A stretch of DNA of 64,000 bases from Nonomuraea coxensis DSM 45129 (GCF_019397265.1 NZ_CP068985.1:6786001-6850000), one strand, 5' to 3'. Numbered from the stretch's first letter, positions 53,184 to 62,422 are shown. Numbers and translations are program-made. The notes: generated from the sequence alone by a model not told the origin.

Positions 53184-55225
53184 CGAGGCGCCACCGTTCC
53201 GTCGGGCCGGAAGACCGGCAGCTTGGTGGTGAGCCTGCCCCCGGGCACGGCCGGGGTCCGTTTGATGCCGTAGATGCCCTCGTAGATCTCACGCGCGGCG
53301 GGCGCGGCGGTCTGCGCGCCCATGCCGCCCTGGGAGACCATGACGACCACGACGTACTGCGGGTTCTTCGTCGGCGCGAACGAGGCGAACCACGAGGTGT
53401 CCTGCTTGCCCCACACCTCCGCGGTGCCGGTCTTGCCGCCCACGCGCACCTTGTCCATCGGGAAGCCGGCGAACGCCCCGGCCGCGGTGCCGTCCTGGGC
53501 GACCTGGCTGAGCGCGTTCTTGATGTAGCGCCGCTCCTTCTCGCTCAGCGGCAGCTTGCCGACCACCGGCACGGGGATGGTCCTGACCACCTTGCCGTCG
53601 GGCCGCACCTGGGCCCAGCCGATGCGCGGGCTGCGCAGCTTCCCGTCGCTGACCAGCGCCATGTAGGCCCGCGCGAGCTGCATCGGCGTCACCAGCACGT
53701 CGCCCTGGCCGATGGAGAAGTTGGCCGAGTCGCCTGGCCGCAGCAGGAACCCCTCGGTGCAGTTCTCGAGCGCCAGCCGCTTCAGGAACTCCGCCCGCGC
53801 CCGGTCCTTGACCTCCGGATAGCCCTTGCGCGAGCGCTCGCAGTTGATCGCGCTGGTCTGGTTCCACAGGTTCTTCTTCCACGCCCGGTCCGGAATGCGG
53901 CCACCGGACTCGCCCGGCAGGTCGACGCCCGTGGGCCGGCCGAACCCGAAGGCCCTGGCGGTGTTGGCGAAGACCTCCTTCGGCGTCTTCTTCGGATAGC
54001 GCCCGCCGTCCTTGAGGTACTGCTCGTACGCCGCCCGATAGAAGATCGTGTCGCACGACTTCACCAGCGCCGTGTGCAGGTTCATCGGGCCCAGCCCGAT
54101 GCCGCGGAAGTTGTTGAAGGCGCGCCCGCCCACGTTGTACGACCCCGCGCAGTCGTAGGTGCCGTTCAGCGGATAGCCGGCCCGCAACATCGACGTCACC
54201 GACGAGATCTTGAACGTCGAACCCGGCGCGAACTGCCCGTTGATCGCCCGCGACACCAGCGGCTTGCCCGACTTCTCCGACATCAGCCACTGGTAGCCGC
54301 GCGCCGAGATGCCGCCGCCCCAGATCTCCGGGTCGTAGTTGGGCTGGCTGGCCAACGCCACCACCCTGCCGCTCCGCGCGTCGAGCACCACCGCGGCCCC
54401 GCCGTCGGCCTGCGGCGCGGACTTCATGGCCTTGGCGAGGGCCTTCTCGGTCACCGTCTGGATGCGCGAGTCGATGCTGGTCACCAGGTGGTCGCCAGGG
54501 ATGGGCGTGACCTGGTCCTCCACCCCGAGCGCCTTGCCCATCCGGTCGACCTGCACCCGGCGCAGCCCGGCCTTGCCGCGCAGCGCGTCGTCGTAGACGT
54601 ACTCCAGCCCGTCACGCCCGGCCAGGTCGACGCCGGAGAAGGCGGCCTTGAGCCCTTCGCGCTTCTCCAGCTCCTCCTCGGTCACCGGCTGCAGGTAGCC
54701 CAGCATCTGCGCGCCGGCCCGGCCGCCGGGGTACTGCCGGACCGAGTGGATCTCGGCCGTCACCCCGGGGAACTCCTCCTGGCGCTCCAGGATCTGCAGC
54801 GCCTCCCGGGTGTCCACCTTCTCGTCCAGCGGCACCGGCTGGTAGGGCGAGCCCGTCCAGCACGGCTTCGGCACCTTCGGCCCGCACGGCGTGATCTTCC
54901 GCTGCAGCTCCTGCACCGGCCTGCCGAGCACCTGCGACAGCTTGGTCAGCACCTTCAGGCCGCCGTCGGGCGTCCTGGACAGCAGCGCGCGGTCCACCGA
55001 CACCACCAGCGCCGTACGGTTGCGCACCAGCGGCCGCCCGGAGGAGTCGAGGATCTGCCCGCGCACGGCCGGCACGATCACCGTGCGCGTCCTGGTCTCC
55101 GTCGCCCGCGTCACGAACTCCTGCCCGTGCACCACCTGCACCTGGTAGAGCCGCCCGATCAGCACCACGAGCAGCGCCAGCACCAGCACGTGCAGCACCA
55201 GCAGCCGGGTCCGCATCCTGATCAT
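53180..55225 (-). CDS. mrdA: Penicillin-binding protein 2
   Basis: 681 residues. One N-terminal membrane anchor (LVLHVLVLALLVVLIGRLY), a dimerisation domain and a transpeptidase domain with SxxK as GSTFKISS and KTGTAEVWGK near the end. D,D-transpeptidase partner of RodA. ATG 55225 overlaps the mreD stop (ATGA), and the stop overlaps the rodA start (ATGA). The catalytic motifs are intact, so it is a target for beta-lactams. Confidence 0.96.
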   Translation of the reverse strand: MIRMRTRLLVLHVLVLALLVVLIGRLYQVQVVHGQEFVTRATETRTRTVIVPAVRGQILDSSGRPLVRNRTALVVSVDRALLSRTPDGGLKVLTKLSQVLGRPVQELQRKITPCGPKVPKPCWTGSPYQPVPLDEKVDTREALQILERQEEFPGVTAEIHSVRQYPGGRAGAQMLGYLQPVTEEELEKREGLKAAFSGVDLAGRDGLEYVYDDALRGKAGLRRVQVDRMGKALGVEDQVTPIPGDHLVTSIDSRIQTVTEKALAKAMKSAPQADGGAAVVLDARSGRVVALASQPNYDPEIWGGGISARGYQWLMSEKSGKPLVSRAINGQFAPGSTFKISSVTSMLRAGYPLNGTYDCAGSYNVGGRAFNNFRGIGLGPMNLHTALVKSCDTIFYRAAYEQYLKDGGRYPKKTPKEVFANTARAFGFGRPTGVDLPGESGGRIPDRAWKKNLWNQTSAINCERSRKGYPEVKDRARAEFLKRLALENCTEGFLLRPGDSANFSIGQGDVLVTPMQLARAYMALVSDGKLRSPRIGWAQVRPDGKVVRTIPVPVVGKLPLSEKERRYIKNALSQVAQDGTAAGAFAGFPMDKVRVGGKTGTAEVWGKQDTSWFASFAPTKNPQYVVVVMVSQGGMGAQTAAPAAREIYEGIYGIKRTPAVPGGRLTTKLPVFRPDGTVAPR

Positions 55226-55686
55226 GTCGAGTACCTCGGCTCACCGCCGCGGCTGGCCAGCCAGATGACGACAGGGGACACGAGCAGCGTGTAGACGATG
55301 GTGACGGGCACCTCCTCGGTCAACGTGGCCAACGTCACCCGGGGATCGCCGACCAGCAGGTTGACGCCCACCGCCAGCAGCGGCGCCAGCAGCACGCACA
55401 GCACCACGGTGGTCACCGGCCCGCCCGCGCCGCGTCCCGCCACGTAGCCGACCAGCGCGAACACGAACGCGTACTGTCCGACCAGATGCGCTCCCGGCGG
55501 CGCGATGTCCACCACCAGCCCGGCGAAGAACCCGAGCACCGCCCCCGGCACCGCCCCGCGCGCCAGCGCCGCCCCGACCACGGCCAGCAGCACCAGGTCA
55601 GGCGCTCCCCCGGCAGGCAACGGCAGCCGGTTGACCAGCATGACCTGCACCAGCAGCGCCAGCAGCACGCACAGTCCTCCGATCAC
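55222..55686 (-). CDS. mreD: Rod-shape determining protein MreD
   Basis: 154 residues, five or six membrane segments, start IGGLCVLLALLVQVMLVNRLPLP and FFAGLVVDIAPPGAHLVG, both typical of MreD. GTG 55686 is preceded by GAGGAGG and overlaps the stop of a small repeat-coding gene (GTGA). Part of the mreBCD-mrdA-rodA wall-synthesis operon. Confidence 0.92.
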   Translation of the reverse strand: MIGGLCVLLALLVQVMLVNRLPLPAGGAPDLVLLAVVGAALARGAVPGAVLGFFAGLVVDIAPPGAHLVGQYAFVFALVGYVAGRGAGGPVTTVVLCVLLAPLLAVGVNLLVGDPRVTLATLTEEVPVTIVYTLLVSPVVIWLASRGGEPRYST

Positions 55687-55892
55687 CGCGACCCCTCCTC
55701 GTGCCCCGACCCCCTGCTGACCACGCCCCGCCCTGCACCCACCGGCGCCCGCACCACGACCCGCCCCCGGCGGACGGAAGCCCGCACCACGACCCGCCTT
55801 CCACGCGCCGACGTGCGCACCAGGACCGGCCCCTCGCGGGCAGACGCCCGCACCACGACCGGCCCGTCGTCGCGCGCGGGGTCCCGCGTCAC
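55683..55892 (-). CDS. Small repeat protein between mreC and mreD
   Basis: 69 residues from GTG 55892, which has GAGGGG six bases upstream. The start overlaps the mreC stop (GTGA) and the stop overlaps the mreD start (GTGA), so it is precisely embedded in the operon. The protein is made of 11-residue repeats: VVVRASAREGP, VLVRTSARGRR, VVVRASVRRGR, VVVRAPVGAGR, with a short head and a Gly/Ser tail. It is Arg/Val-rich, very basic and has no membrane helix. DNA repeats of 33 bases underlie it. I know no such gene in mre operons. It may instead be a repeat expansion in the mreC-mreD gap. Confidence 0.55.
   Translation of the reverse strand: MTRDPARDDGPVVVRASAREGPVLVRTSARGRRVVVRASVRRGRVVVRAPVGAGRGVVSRGSGHEEGSR
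55750..55881 (-). repeat. Four 33-base tandem repeats between mreC and mreD
   Basis: Units at 55750-55782, 55783-55815, 55816-55848 and 55849-55881 all start CGCACCA on the plus strand and keep the frame of the small repeat protein (11 residues each). Confidence 0.85.
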
Positions 55893-56803
55893 CGTGACCC
55901 CCCTCGGCGCGTCGGCGTCCGCTTCACCGCGCTCCCCTCCTTGGCGGGCAGCACCGCGTCACGCGGATCCCTCTTCGGCGCCTCGACCACCACGCCCACC
56001 GCGTCCAGCGCCGTGAGGTCCGCGAACGGCCGCGCGTAGGCGATGCGCGTCAGCTCCCCGGGCGTCGACTCCACCCGCTCGATCACCCCGATCGGCACCC
56101 CCGGCACGTACGGCCGCCCGTTCTGCGACCCGAAGCTGACGATCCGCCCGCCCCGCACCAGCGGCGCGGTGGAGTCGAGCAGCCGGAACTGCACGAGCCT
56201 CCCGTTCTCGCCCACCCCGTGGACGACGCCGATCTCCTTGCCGCCCTCCAGCCGCGCGCCCACCGCCGACGCCGGATCGCTGATCAGCAGCACCGTGGAA
56301 CTGCTGGAGGAGGCGTGGATGACCCGTCCCACGAGCCCGGCGCCGTTGAGCACGGTCATCTCCGGCTGCACCCCGTCGCCGGTGCCGATGTCGATCTGCA
56401 CGGTGTCCTCGAACCCCGGCTGGCCCCGCCGCGCGACCACGCTGCCCGTGACGATCTTGTATCCGCCGGTTCCCGCCAGCCCCAGCAGCTTCTTCAGCTC
56501 GCTGGAGCGGGCGGCGTCGAGCTTGCCTGCCAGCATCCCCGCCCGCAGCCGGGCGTTCTCCTCCGTCAGCGCCCTGATCCGCTCCTGCGCGGCCGGCGCG
56601 GTGAACAATGCCTGCACGAACGTGGTGACCGGGCGCACCACCCCGCCGCCGAGCTGCTCGGCCGAGCCGAAGACCCAGGCCCCGACCGCGCGGAGCGGGC
56701 GCATCGGCGAGTTCTCGCCGGTGCGGTGGTCAACGGTCAGGATGACCAGCGCCGCGGTCAGCAGCACTCCGAGGATCAGCCGGGCTCGGCGCGAGTCCCT
56801 CAT
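55889..56803 (-). CDS. mreC: Rod-shape determining protein MreC
   Basis: 304 residues: cytoplasmic start RDSRRARL, one membrane helix, a coiled coil (ERIRALTEENARLRAGMLAGK), then the beta-barrel MreC domain (ARRGQPGFEDTVQIDIGTGDGV, VLISDPASAVGARL). The C-terminal tail is basic. ATG 56803 shares one base with the mreB stop (TGATG). Scaffolds PBP2/RodA outside the membrane. Confidence 0.94.
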   Translation of the reverse strand: MRDSRRARLILGVLLTAALVILTVDHRTGENSPMRPLRAVGAWVFGSAEQLGGGVVRPVTTFVQALFTAPAAQERIRALTEENARLRAGMLAGKLDAARSSELKKLLGLAGTGGYKIVTGSVVARRGQPGFEDTVQIDIGTGDGVQPEMTVLNGAGLVGRVIHASSSSSTVLLISDPASAVGARLEGGKEIGVVHGVGENGRLVQFRLLDSTAPLVRGGRIVSFGSQNGRPYVPGVPIGVIERVESTPGELTRIAYARPFADLTALDAVGVVVEAPKRDPRDAVLPAKEGSAVKRTPTRRGGSR

Positions 56804-57834
56804 CAGTGCCGTGACTCCGGCACCAGAACCTCCTGCAGCGCCTCGAAGTCCTCGGCGCACTTGCCGGAGCCGATGGCGACCGAGTCGAGGGCGTTCTCGA
56901 CGAGGTGGACCGGCATGCCCGTCTCGGCCTTGACCCGCTCGTCGAGGCCCTTGAGCAGGGCGCCGCCGCCGGTGAGCGCGATGCCGCGGTCCATGATGTC
57001 GCCGGACAGCTCGGGCGGGCACTTGTCGAGCGTGGTCTTGACCGCGTCGACGATCGCGTTGACCGGCTCCTCGATCGCTTTCCTGATCTCCTCACCTGAC
57101 ACGATGATCGTCTTCGGCAGCCCGCTGACGAGGTCGCGCCCGCGGATCTCCGCGTGCAGCTCCTCGCCACCGGGGCAGGCCGAGCCGATCGCCATCTTGA
57201 TCTCCTCGGCGGTGCGCTCGCCGAGCATCAGCGAGAACTCCTTCTTGGCGAACGCGATGATCGCCTGGTCGAGCTCGTCGCCGCCGATCCGGATCGACTG
57301 GCTGGTGACGAGGCCGCCCATCGAGATGATCGCCACTTCGGTGGTGCCGCCCCCGATGTCGACGACCATGTTGCCGGTGGGCTCGTGCACTGGCAGCCCG
57401 GCGCCGATCGCGGCCGCCATGGGCTCCTCGACGATGTAGACCTTGCGTGCGCCGGCCTGGTAGCCGGCCTCTTTGACCGCGCGCTGCTCGACGCTGGTGA
57501 TGCCGCTCGGCACGGCGATGATGATGCGCGGCTTGGCGAAGTGGCGCCTCTTGTGCACCCTTTGAATGAAATATCGCAACATGCGCTCGGTGACGTCGAA
57601 GTCGGCGATCACGCCGTCCTTCAACGGCCGGACGGCCACGATGTTGCCGGGCGTGCGGCCGATCATGCGCTTGGCCTCGATGCCGACCGCCACGATCTTC
57701 CCCGTGGTGGTGTTGATCGCGACGACTGACGGCTCGTTGAGCACGATGCCGCGGCCACGCACATAAACCAGTGTGTTGGCGGTGCCGAGGTCGACCGCCA
57801 TGTCACGGCCGAGGAACGCGAGCTTGCTGCCCAT
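56803..57834 (-). CDS. mreB: Actin-like shape protein MreB
   Basis: 343 residues. Actin-fold motifs: DLGTANTLVYVRGRGIVLNEPSVVA, PSGITSVEQRAVKEA, VVDIGGGTTEVA and GIALTGGGALLKGLD. ATG 57834 gives the MGSKLAFLGRDMAVDLGTANT start. Organises wall synthesis; in sporulating actinomycetes mainly spore wall. It heads the mreB-mreC-(repeat gene)-mreD-mrdA-rodA operon; the 327-base gap upstream should hold its promoter. Confidence 0.97.
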   Translation of the reverse strand: MGSKLAFLGRDMAVDLGTANTLVYVRGRGIVLNEPSVVAINTTTGKIVAVGIEAKRMIGRTPGNIVAVRPLKDGVIADFDVTERMLRYFIQRVHKRRHFAKPRIIIAVPSGITSVEQRAVKEAGYQAGARKVYIVEEPMAAAIGAGLPVHEPTGNMVVDIGGGTTEVAIISMGGLVTSQSIRIGGDELDQAIIAFAKKEFSLMLGERTAEEIKMAIGSACPGGEELHAEIRGRDLVSGLPKTIIVSGEEIRKAIEEPVNAIVDAVKTTLDKCPPELSGDIMDRGIALTGGGALLKGLDERVKAETGMPVHLVENALDSVAIGSGKCAEDFEALQEVLVPESRH

Positions 57835-58072
57835 GGGGAACGGAGCCCTCCGTAACGTCGTTCGCGAATGACTACGGATTGAATTCGAATCGTAACGTGA
57901 CGTACCCACCGATGAGTGCAACGAGCCGCCGCGCCCCTCAAAAATCTCCAGCCCCAAGCTCAACCGCAATTTTGCCCAGACTGCCGCACAACACCCGAAC
58001 GCCGACTGGACCGTTCCAAAAGCCTCACATGGCATCCCGCAACTCTCGGCACACGCTACGCGAGACCACCGA
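57835..58072. other. Gap before mreB, no gene seen
   Basis: The part of the 327-base gap not taken by the ndk terminator is lower in GC (A/T runs around 57870-57900) and holds no coding frame I accept. It presumably carries the mreB promoter; I could not place -35/-10 boxes with confidence. Confidence 0.5.
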
Positions 58073-58116
58073 CAAAAACACGCGCGCCCGCACAGCGCGT
58101 GGAGCTGTGCGGGCGC
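58073..58116 (-). terminator. Intrinsic terminator after ndk
   Basis: A perfect 13-base stem (58084-58096 with 58104-58116) and 7-base loop, 46 bases after the ndk stop, followed on the minus strand by GCGTGTTTTTGTC. It separates ndk from the mre operon. Confidence 0.9.
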
Positions 58117-58161
58117 GGGATCTCCTGCGGCCCCTCGGAAGGGACGACCAGGGCGACGCGA

Positions 58162-58572
58162 CTAGAAGCGGTCGGGGAAGAAGATCTTGATCTCGCGGGC
58201 GGCCGACTCGGGCGAGTCGGAGCCGTGGACGACGTTCTCGCCGATCTCCAGCGCGTGGTCGCCGCGGATCGTGCCGGGGGCGGACTTCACCGGGTCGGTG
58301 GCGCCGGCCAGCGCGCGGAAGGCCTCGACGGCGCGGGGGCCCTCCAGCACCATGGCGACGAGCGGCCCCGACGTGATGAACTCGACGAGTTCGCCGAAGA
58401 ACGGCCGCTCGGAGTGCTCGGCGTAGTGCGCCTTGGCGGTGTCGGCGTCGAGGGTGCGCAGGTCCATCGCCACGACCTTGAGGCCCTTGCGCTCCACACG
58501 GGCGATCACGTCACCGATGAGGCCACGCTTCACCCCGTCGGGCTTGATCAGGACAAGAGTGCGCTCGGACAC
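58162..58572 (-). CDS. ndk: Nucleoside diphosphate kinase
   Basis: 136 residues, complete NDK: SERTLVLIKPDGVKRGLIGDV, SERPFFGELVEFITSGP and the phosphohistidine motif NVVHGSDSPESA. Balances nucleoside triphosphates. GTG 58572 is the start. It is followed by a terminator and preceded by a membrane-protein gene. Confidence 0.97.
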   Translation of the reverse strand: MSERTLVLIKPDGVKRGLIGDVIARVERKGLKVVAMDLRTLDADTAKAHYAEHSERPFFGELVEFITSGPLVAMVLEGPRAVEAFRALAGATDPVKSAPGTIRGDHALEIGENVVHGSDSPESAAREIKIFFPDRF

Positions 58573-58767
58573 TTGAAGTTCTCCTTCGAACAGAATGGGG
58601 TCGCGGCTGCCGCCGCCCCGGCCTCACCGGGAGGACGCCACGCCGGGCGCGGGCCCGGACGTCGCCGTAGCCGGGCCCTCAGCTTACCGTCCCGGGCCCG
58701 CACCCTCGCTTCGGACGGGCGATCCCGCCCTCCCTGTCGGACCGCCCCAGAGCCCCGACGGCGCCGC

Positions 58768-60564
58768 CTACGGGGCACGGTCGTCCTCGGGCGACTTCCC
58801 CTGAGGCGGAACAGCGGGAAGCGGTCCCTCCTCGGATCCCTTCCCCGGCCCCTCCTCGGATCCCTTCCCCGGTCCGTCCTCGGGTGCGCTCTCCGCCCCG
58901 GCGAAGGCGGAGCCGGCCTGCCCACCCTGCGCGGCCTGCCCACCCTGCGCGGCCTGCCCACCCTGCGCGGCCTGCCCACCCTGCGCGGCCTGCCCAGACT
59001 GCCGGGACCCGCCTCCTTCGGGCACGCCCCCGCCGGACTCCTCGGCTCCCTCCTGGCCTGCGCCCTCCGCGGCGGCGAAGGCGTCCCCCCACTTCCGCCG
59101 ATCACCCGCGCAGTCGGCGGCCTCGCTGCTCAGACCCGGATCGTCCGGCGAGGCAGGCACGAGCAGGACGTCGTCGAAGGCCCGCCTCCCTCCCCCGTCG
59201 CCCTCGGAGCGCCGGGCCAGCACCGCCGCCAGCACGATGACCGCCACCAGCAGGAACCCGCCGATGAGCGCCCACCAGTGCAACGCCCCCACGAACTTGT
59301 CCACCAGCTCCTGCGCCGACCGGACCCCGTCGAGCAGGGCCATCTGCACCCCCGTCCCCAGCAGGAACCCGGCCAGCACCCCCGCCACGCACAACGACAG
59401 CCCGAACGCCGCCGCACCGATCCCGACCTCCCGCAGCGTCGCCGTCACGGCCACCGCCGCCCCCACCGCGAGCAACGCGAACGGCACCGCCAGCACCATC
59501 CCGTCGGCCGACGGCACCACCAGCCGGACCGAGCACAACCCCACCACCATGGACAGCAGCCCCAGAGGCGCCAGCCATCTCCCGGCGGCGACCGGGAACA
59601 CCCGCACGGCCACCGCCGCGCCGATCGCGAGCACCCCCGCGACCCCGTACGGAATCCACAACCCGCGCAGCCCGGGCCCGCCGAGCCCGCCCATCTCCAC
59701 CAGCGTCACCTGAGCCGCGCTCGGCAGCAGCACCACCCCGACGGCCACCAGCACGTACGCGGCCCGGCGGCTCTCCGCCGCGCCGATCGACGCCAGCGCC
59801 AGCAGCCCGATGACGGCCGTGGCCGCCAGCAGCACCACCGGAGGCGCCTGCCAGCCCGCCGAGGCCGTACTGACCGCCACCACGGCGATCCCGGCCGCGA
59901 GAACGCCGCTCAGCAGCAGCCGGCCCCGCTCGCCCACCTCTTGAACGGGAGCCTCAGGCCGGCCGAGCAGCATCCAGGCCAGCAGGTACGCCGCCGCCAA
60001 CCCCAGCGCGACCCCCGTGACCAGCGGGTAAGGCTGCAACGTCACCTTCCAGCTGCTGACCGCGTCCAGCGGCCACAGCGCCAGCGCCTGCGCCGTGAGC
60101 AGGCTCAGGCTGAACATCCCGGCCCACAGGCCGCGCAGCACCGGCGTACGCAGCCAGACCGCGACCAGCGTCGCGGCCAGGAGCAGCCCGGACCCGACGC
60201 CGCGCGACACCCGTACGGCGCCGACGACGGGCTCGGTCACCGCGTAGCCGCCGGCCGCGTCGGACAGCGCCACCAGCGCCAGCCCGGCCAGCATGAGATG
60301 AGCGGCCGGGACGCGCCGCAGCGCCACCGCCGCGAGCGGCACGGTCAGCATGAGCGCGGGCAGGGCGAGCCCGTGCGTACGCATGAGCCCGACCTGGTCG
60401 ATGTCGCCGGGCAGCAGCTTCGCGACGACGGAGAGCGTGTTGGGGATCGTGGTGATCGCCAGCGGCAGCGCGCAGACGACCAGCAGCCCGAGCAGGGTGT
60501 CGAGCAACCAGCTGTTTCCGGACGCAGCCGAGCGGAGCGACCGCTGGATCGGGGGGACGGCCAT
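58768..60564 (-). CDS. Multispanning membrane protein with repeat tail
   Basis: 598 residues. About fourteen hydrophobic segments to residue 465 (start SWLLDTLLGLLVVCALPLAITTIP), resembling an MFS-like protein without clear transport motifs. The tail after residue 475 is disordered and contains two repeats: AAQGGQ four times (18-base units at 58917-58988) and GKGSEEGP twice (24-base units at 58831-58878). ATG 60564. Substrate unknown. It separates ndk from the DUF4233 gene, which are adjacent in many relatives. Confidence 0.8.
   Translation of the reverse strand: MAVPPIQRSLRSAASGNSWLLDTLLGLLVVCALPLAITTIPNTLSVVAKLLPGDIDQVGLMRTHGLALPALMLTVPLAAVALRRVPAAHLMLAGLALVALSDAAGGYAVTEPVVGAVRVSRGVGSGLLLAATLVAVWLRTPVLRGLWAGMFSLSLLTAQALALWPLDAVSSWKVTLQPYPLVTGVALGLAAAYLLAWMLLGRPEAPVQEVGERGRLLLSGVLAAGIAVVAVSTASAGWQAPPVVLLAATAVIGLLALASIGAAESRRAAYVLVAVGVVLLPSAAQVTLVEMGGLGGPGLRGLWIPYGVAGVLAIGAAVAVRVFPVAAGRWLAPLGLLSMVVGLCSVRLVVPSADGMVLAVPFALLAVGAAVAVTATLREVGIGAAAFGLSLCVAGVLAGFLLGTGVQMALLDGVRSAQELVDKFVGALHWWALIGGFLLVAVIVLAAVLARRSEGDGGGRRAFDDVLLVPASPDDPGLSSEAADCAGDRRKWGDAFAAAEGAGQEGAEESGGGVPEGGGSRQSGQAAQGGQAAQGGQAAQGGQAAQGGQAGSAFAGAESAPEDGPGKGSEEGPGKGSEEGPLPAVPPQGKSPEDDRAP
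58831..58988 (-). repeat. Two tandem repeat blocks in the membrane-protein tail
   Basis: Two 24-base units at 58831-58854 and 58855-58878, and four identical 18-base units CCTGCCCACCCTGCGCGG (plus strand) at 58917-58988, with a degenerate fifth. All keep frame. Confidence 0.9.
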
Positions 60565-60575
60565 GTAGGCCGACT

Positions 60576-60917
60576 TTAGCGGGAAGTAGCGCCCTCGACA
60601 CGGCGAGCGACCATAATCGCCGTGATCCACAGTGCCGCGAAGATCGCCCCGAGGAAGAACATGGACGTCACCAGGAACCCCGTGGCGATCGCCAGCACCT
60701 GGACGACGCTGCCGAGCAGGTAACCGACCGGCTTCTTGAGCAGGCCGGCGGCGACCACGCACAGCACGGCCAGGCCGATCCCGGCCGTCACCGCCAGCGC
60801 CGGCTCGACCTTGCCCACGACGATCGCGACGGGCGTGATCAACCCGGCGACGATCGCCTCCATCCCGAGCACGCTGGCACCGAGCCTGCGCATGCCCGGC
60901 GTCACCTGAAAGCTCAT
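60576..60917 (-). CDS. DUF4233 membrane protein
   Basis: 113 residues, four hydrophobic segments, start SFQVTPGMRRLGASVLGMEAIVAGL. This is the DUF4233 protein that follows folC in actinobacteria. ATG 60917 has AAGGGGGG six bases upstream. It lies 70 bases after folC. Confidence 0.88.
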   Translation of the reverse strand: MSFQVTPGMRRLGASVLGMEAIVAGLITPVAIVVGKVEPALAVTAGIGLAVLCVVAAGLLKKPVGYLLGSVVQVLAIATGFLVTSMFFLGAIFAALWITAIMVARRVEGATSR

Positions 60918-60987
60918 CGCGAACCCCCCTTCATCCTCACTGACCGGACCGGTCCACCCGAAGGGCGCGACACGCCGCATCCGGTCA

Positions 60988-62310
60988 TCAGACGCCGTCG
61001 GCCTTCAGCAGCAGCCGCCGCGCGTCCCCGGCCGTGACGACCGAACCCGTGATCAGCACGCCGGTGCCGCTGAACTCGCCCTCGGCGTCGGCGATGCCGA
61101 TCCCCTTGTCGATGGCGTCGTCCAGGCGGTCCTCCACGTGCACCCGCTCCTCCCCGAAGATCGGCGCGGCCAGCGCGGCCAGTTCGTCGGCCGTCAGCGA
61201 CCTGGGCGAGGAGTTGCGCGTGACGACGATCTCGTCGACGATCGGCTCCAGCAGCTCCAGCAGGCCCTCGACGTCCTTGTCGCGCATGACCGCGACCACG
61301 CCGATCACCTTGGCGAAGTCGAACGCCTCGTGCAGCCCCTCCAGGGTCGCCTGCATGCCGCCGGGGTTGTGGGCGGCGTCGATGACGACCGTCGGCGTAC
61401 GGCGCACGACCTCCATGCGCCCCGGCGAGGACGCCTGCGCGAACGCCTGGCGTACGAGGTCGGCGTCGAGCGGGTCGTCGCCGCCCGTCAGCGCCTCGAC
61501 GGCGGCCAGGGCGCACGCCGCGTTGCCCGCCTGGTGAGCGCCGTACAACGGCAGGTAGACCTCGTCGTAGACGCCCTTGAGGCCGCGCAGGGTGAGCAGT
61601 TGCCCGCCGATGGCGACCTCGCGGCTCATCACCCCGAACTCCAGCCCTTCGCGCGCCACGACCGCCCCCACCTCGGCCGAGCGCCGCATCAGCACCTCGG
61701 CCGCGGCCAACTCCTGCTGGGCGAGGACGGCGGTCGCGCCGGGCTTGATGATGCCCGCCTTCTCCCCGGCGATGCTGGGGATGTCGGGCCCGAGTCGGTC
61801 GGTGTGGTCGAGGGAGATCGGAGTGATCACGCACACGGCGCCGTCGGCCACGTTGGTCGCGTCCCACGACCCGCCCATGCCGGTCTCGATGACCGCGACG
61901 TCCACGGGCGTGTCGGCGAACGCCGCGAACGCCATGGCCGTCAGCAGCTCGAAGAACTGGATGCGCCGGCCCTGGGCGTCGGCGAGCTCGACGTACGGGA
62001 TGATCTCCTCGTAGACCTGCGCGAAGCGTTCCTCGCTCAACGGCTCGCCGTCGACGGTGATGCGCTCGCGCATGGACACCAGGTGGGGGCTCGTGAACCG
62101 CCCCACCCGCAGGTTGCGCTCCTTGAGGAGCGCCTCGGTCAGCCGCGCGGTGCTCGTCTTGCCGTTGGTGCCGGCGATATGTATGACCGGGTACGCCCGC
62201 TGCGGTGAGCCGAGCAGGTCCAGCAGGGCCGCGATCCTGTCCAGCGTCGGCTCGAAGTCCCACTCGACGCCGCGCTCCATGATCGCGCGTTCGACGGCAC
62301 GATAATCCAC
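60988..62310 (-). CDS. folC: Folylpolyglutamate synthase / dihydrofolate synthase
   Basis: 440 residues, Mur-ligase fold: IHIAGTNGKTSTARL (P-loop), TSPHLVSMRERI, VAVIETGMGGSWDATN, ITPISLDHTDRLG, EKAGIIKPGA and VIDAAHNPGGM. Adds glutamate to folates. GTG 62310 is the start. valS, its usual upstream neighbour in actinobacteria, is absent; the rRNA operon ends 113 bases upstream. Confidence 0.95.
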   Translation of the reverse strand: MDYRAVERAIMERGVEWDFEPTLDRIAALLDLLGSPQRAYPVIHIAGTNGKTSTARLTEALLKERNLRVGRFTSPHLVSMRERITVDGEPLSEERFAQVYEEIIPYVELADAQGRRIQFFELLTAMAFAAFADTPVDVAVIETGMGGSWDATNVADGAVCVITPISLDHTDRLGPDIPSIAGEKAGIIKPGATAVLAQQELAAAEVLMRRSAEVGAVVAREGLEFGVMSREVAIGGQLLTLRGLKGVYDEVYLPLYGAHQAGNAACALAAVEALTGGDDPLDADLVRQAFAQASSPGRMEVVRRTPTVVIDAAHNPGGMQATLEGLHEAFDFAKVIGVVAVMRDKDVEGLLELLEPIVDEIVVTRNSSPRSLTADELAALAAPIFGEERVHVEDRLDDAIDKGIGIADAEGEFSGTGVLITGSVVTAGDARRLLLKADGV

Positions 62311-62380
62311 ACCTCAACCCTACTGACTGCCCGCACCGCTTCCAGCCACGCCCCGTTCCTGCCGTGCCCGGAAATGCAGA

Positions 62381-62409
62381 AGGGCCCCGACTGAACCAGT
62401 CGGGGCCCT
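62381..62409 (-). terminator. Terminator of the rRNA operon
   Basis: A perfect 13-base stem (62381-62393 with 62397-62409), 3-base loop, just after the 5S 3' end, followed by TCTGCATTTCC on the minus strand. Confidence 0.88.
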
Positions 62410-62422
62410 CCCATAAAGATTG

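Noticed and set aside
57916..60579. 887-codon plus-strand frame rich in His, Gln and Arg
   Set aside because: Antisense to ndk and the membrane-protein gene; the repeats simply mirror those of the real gene.
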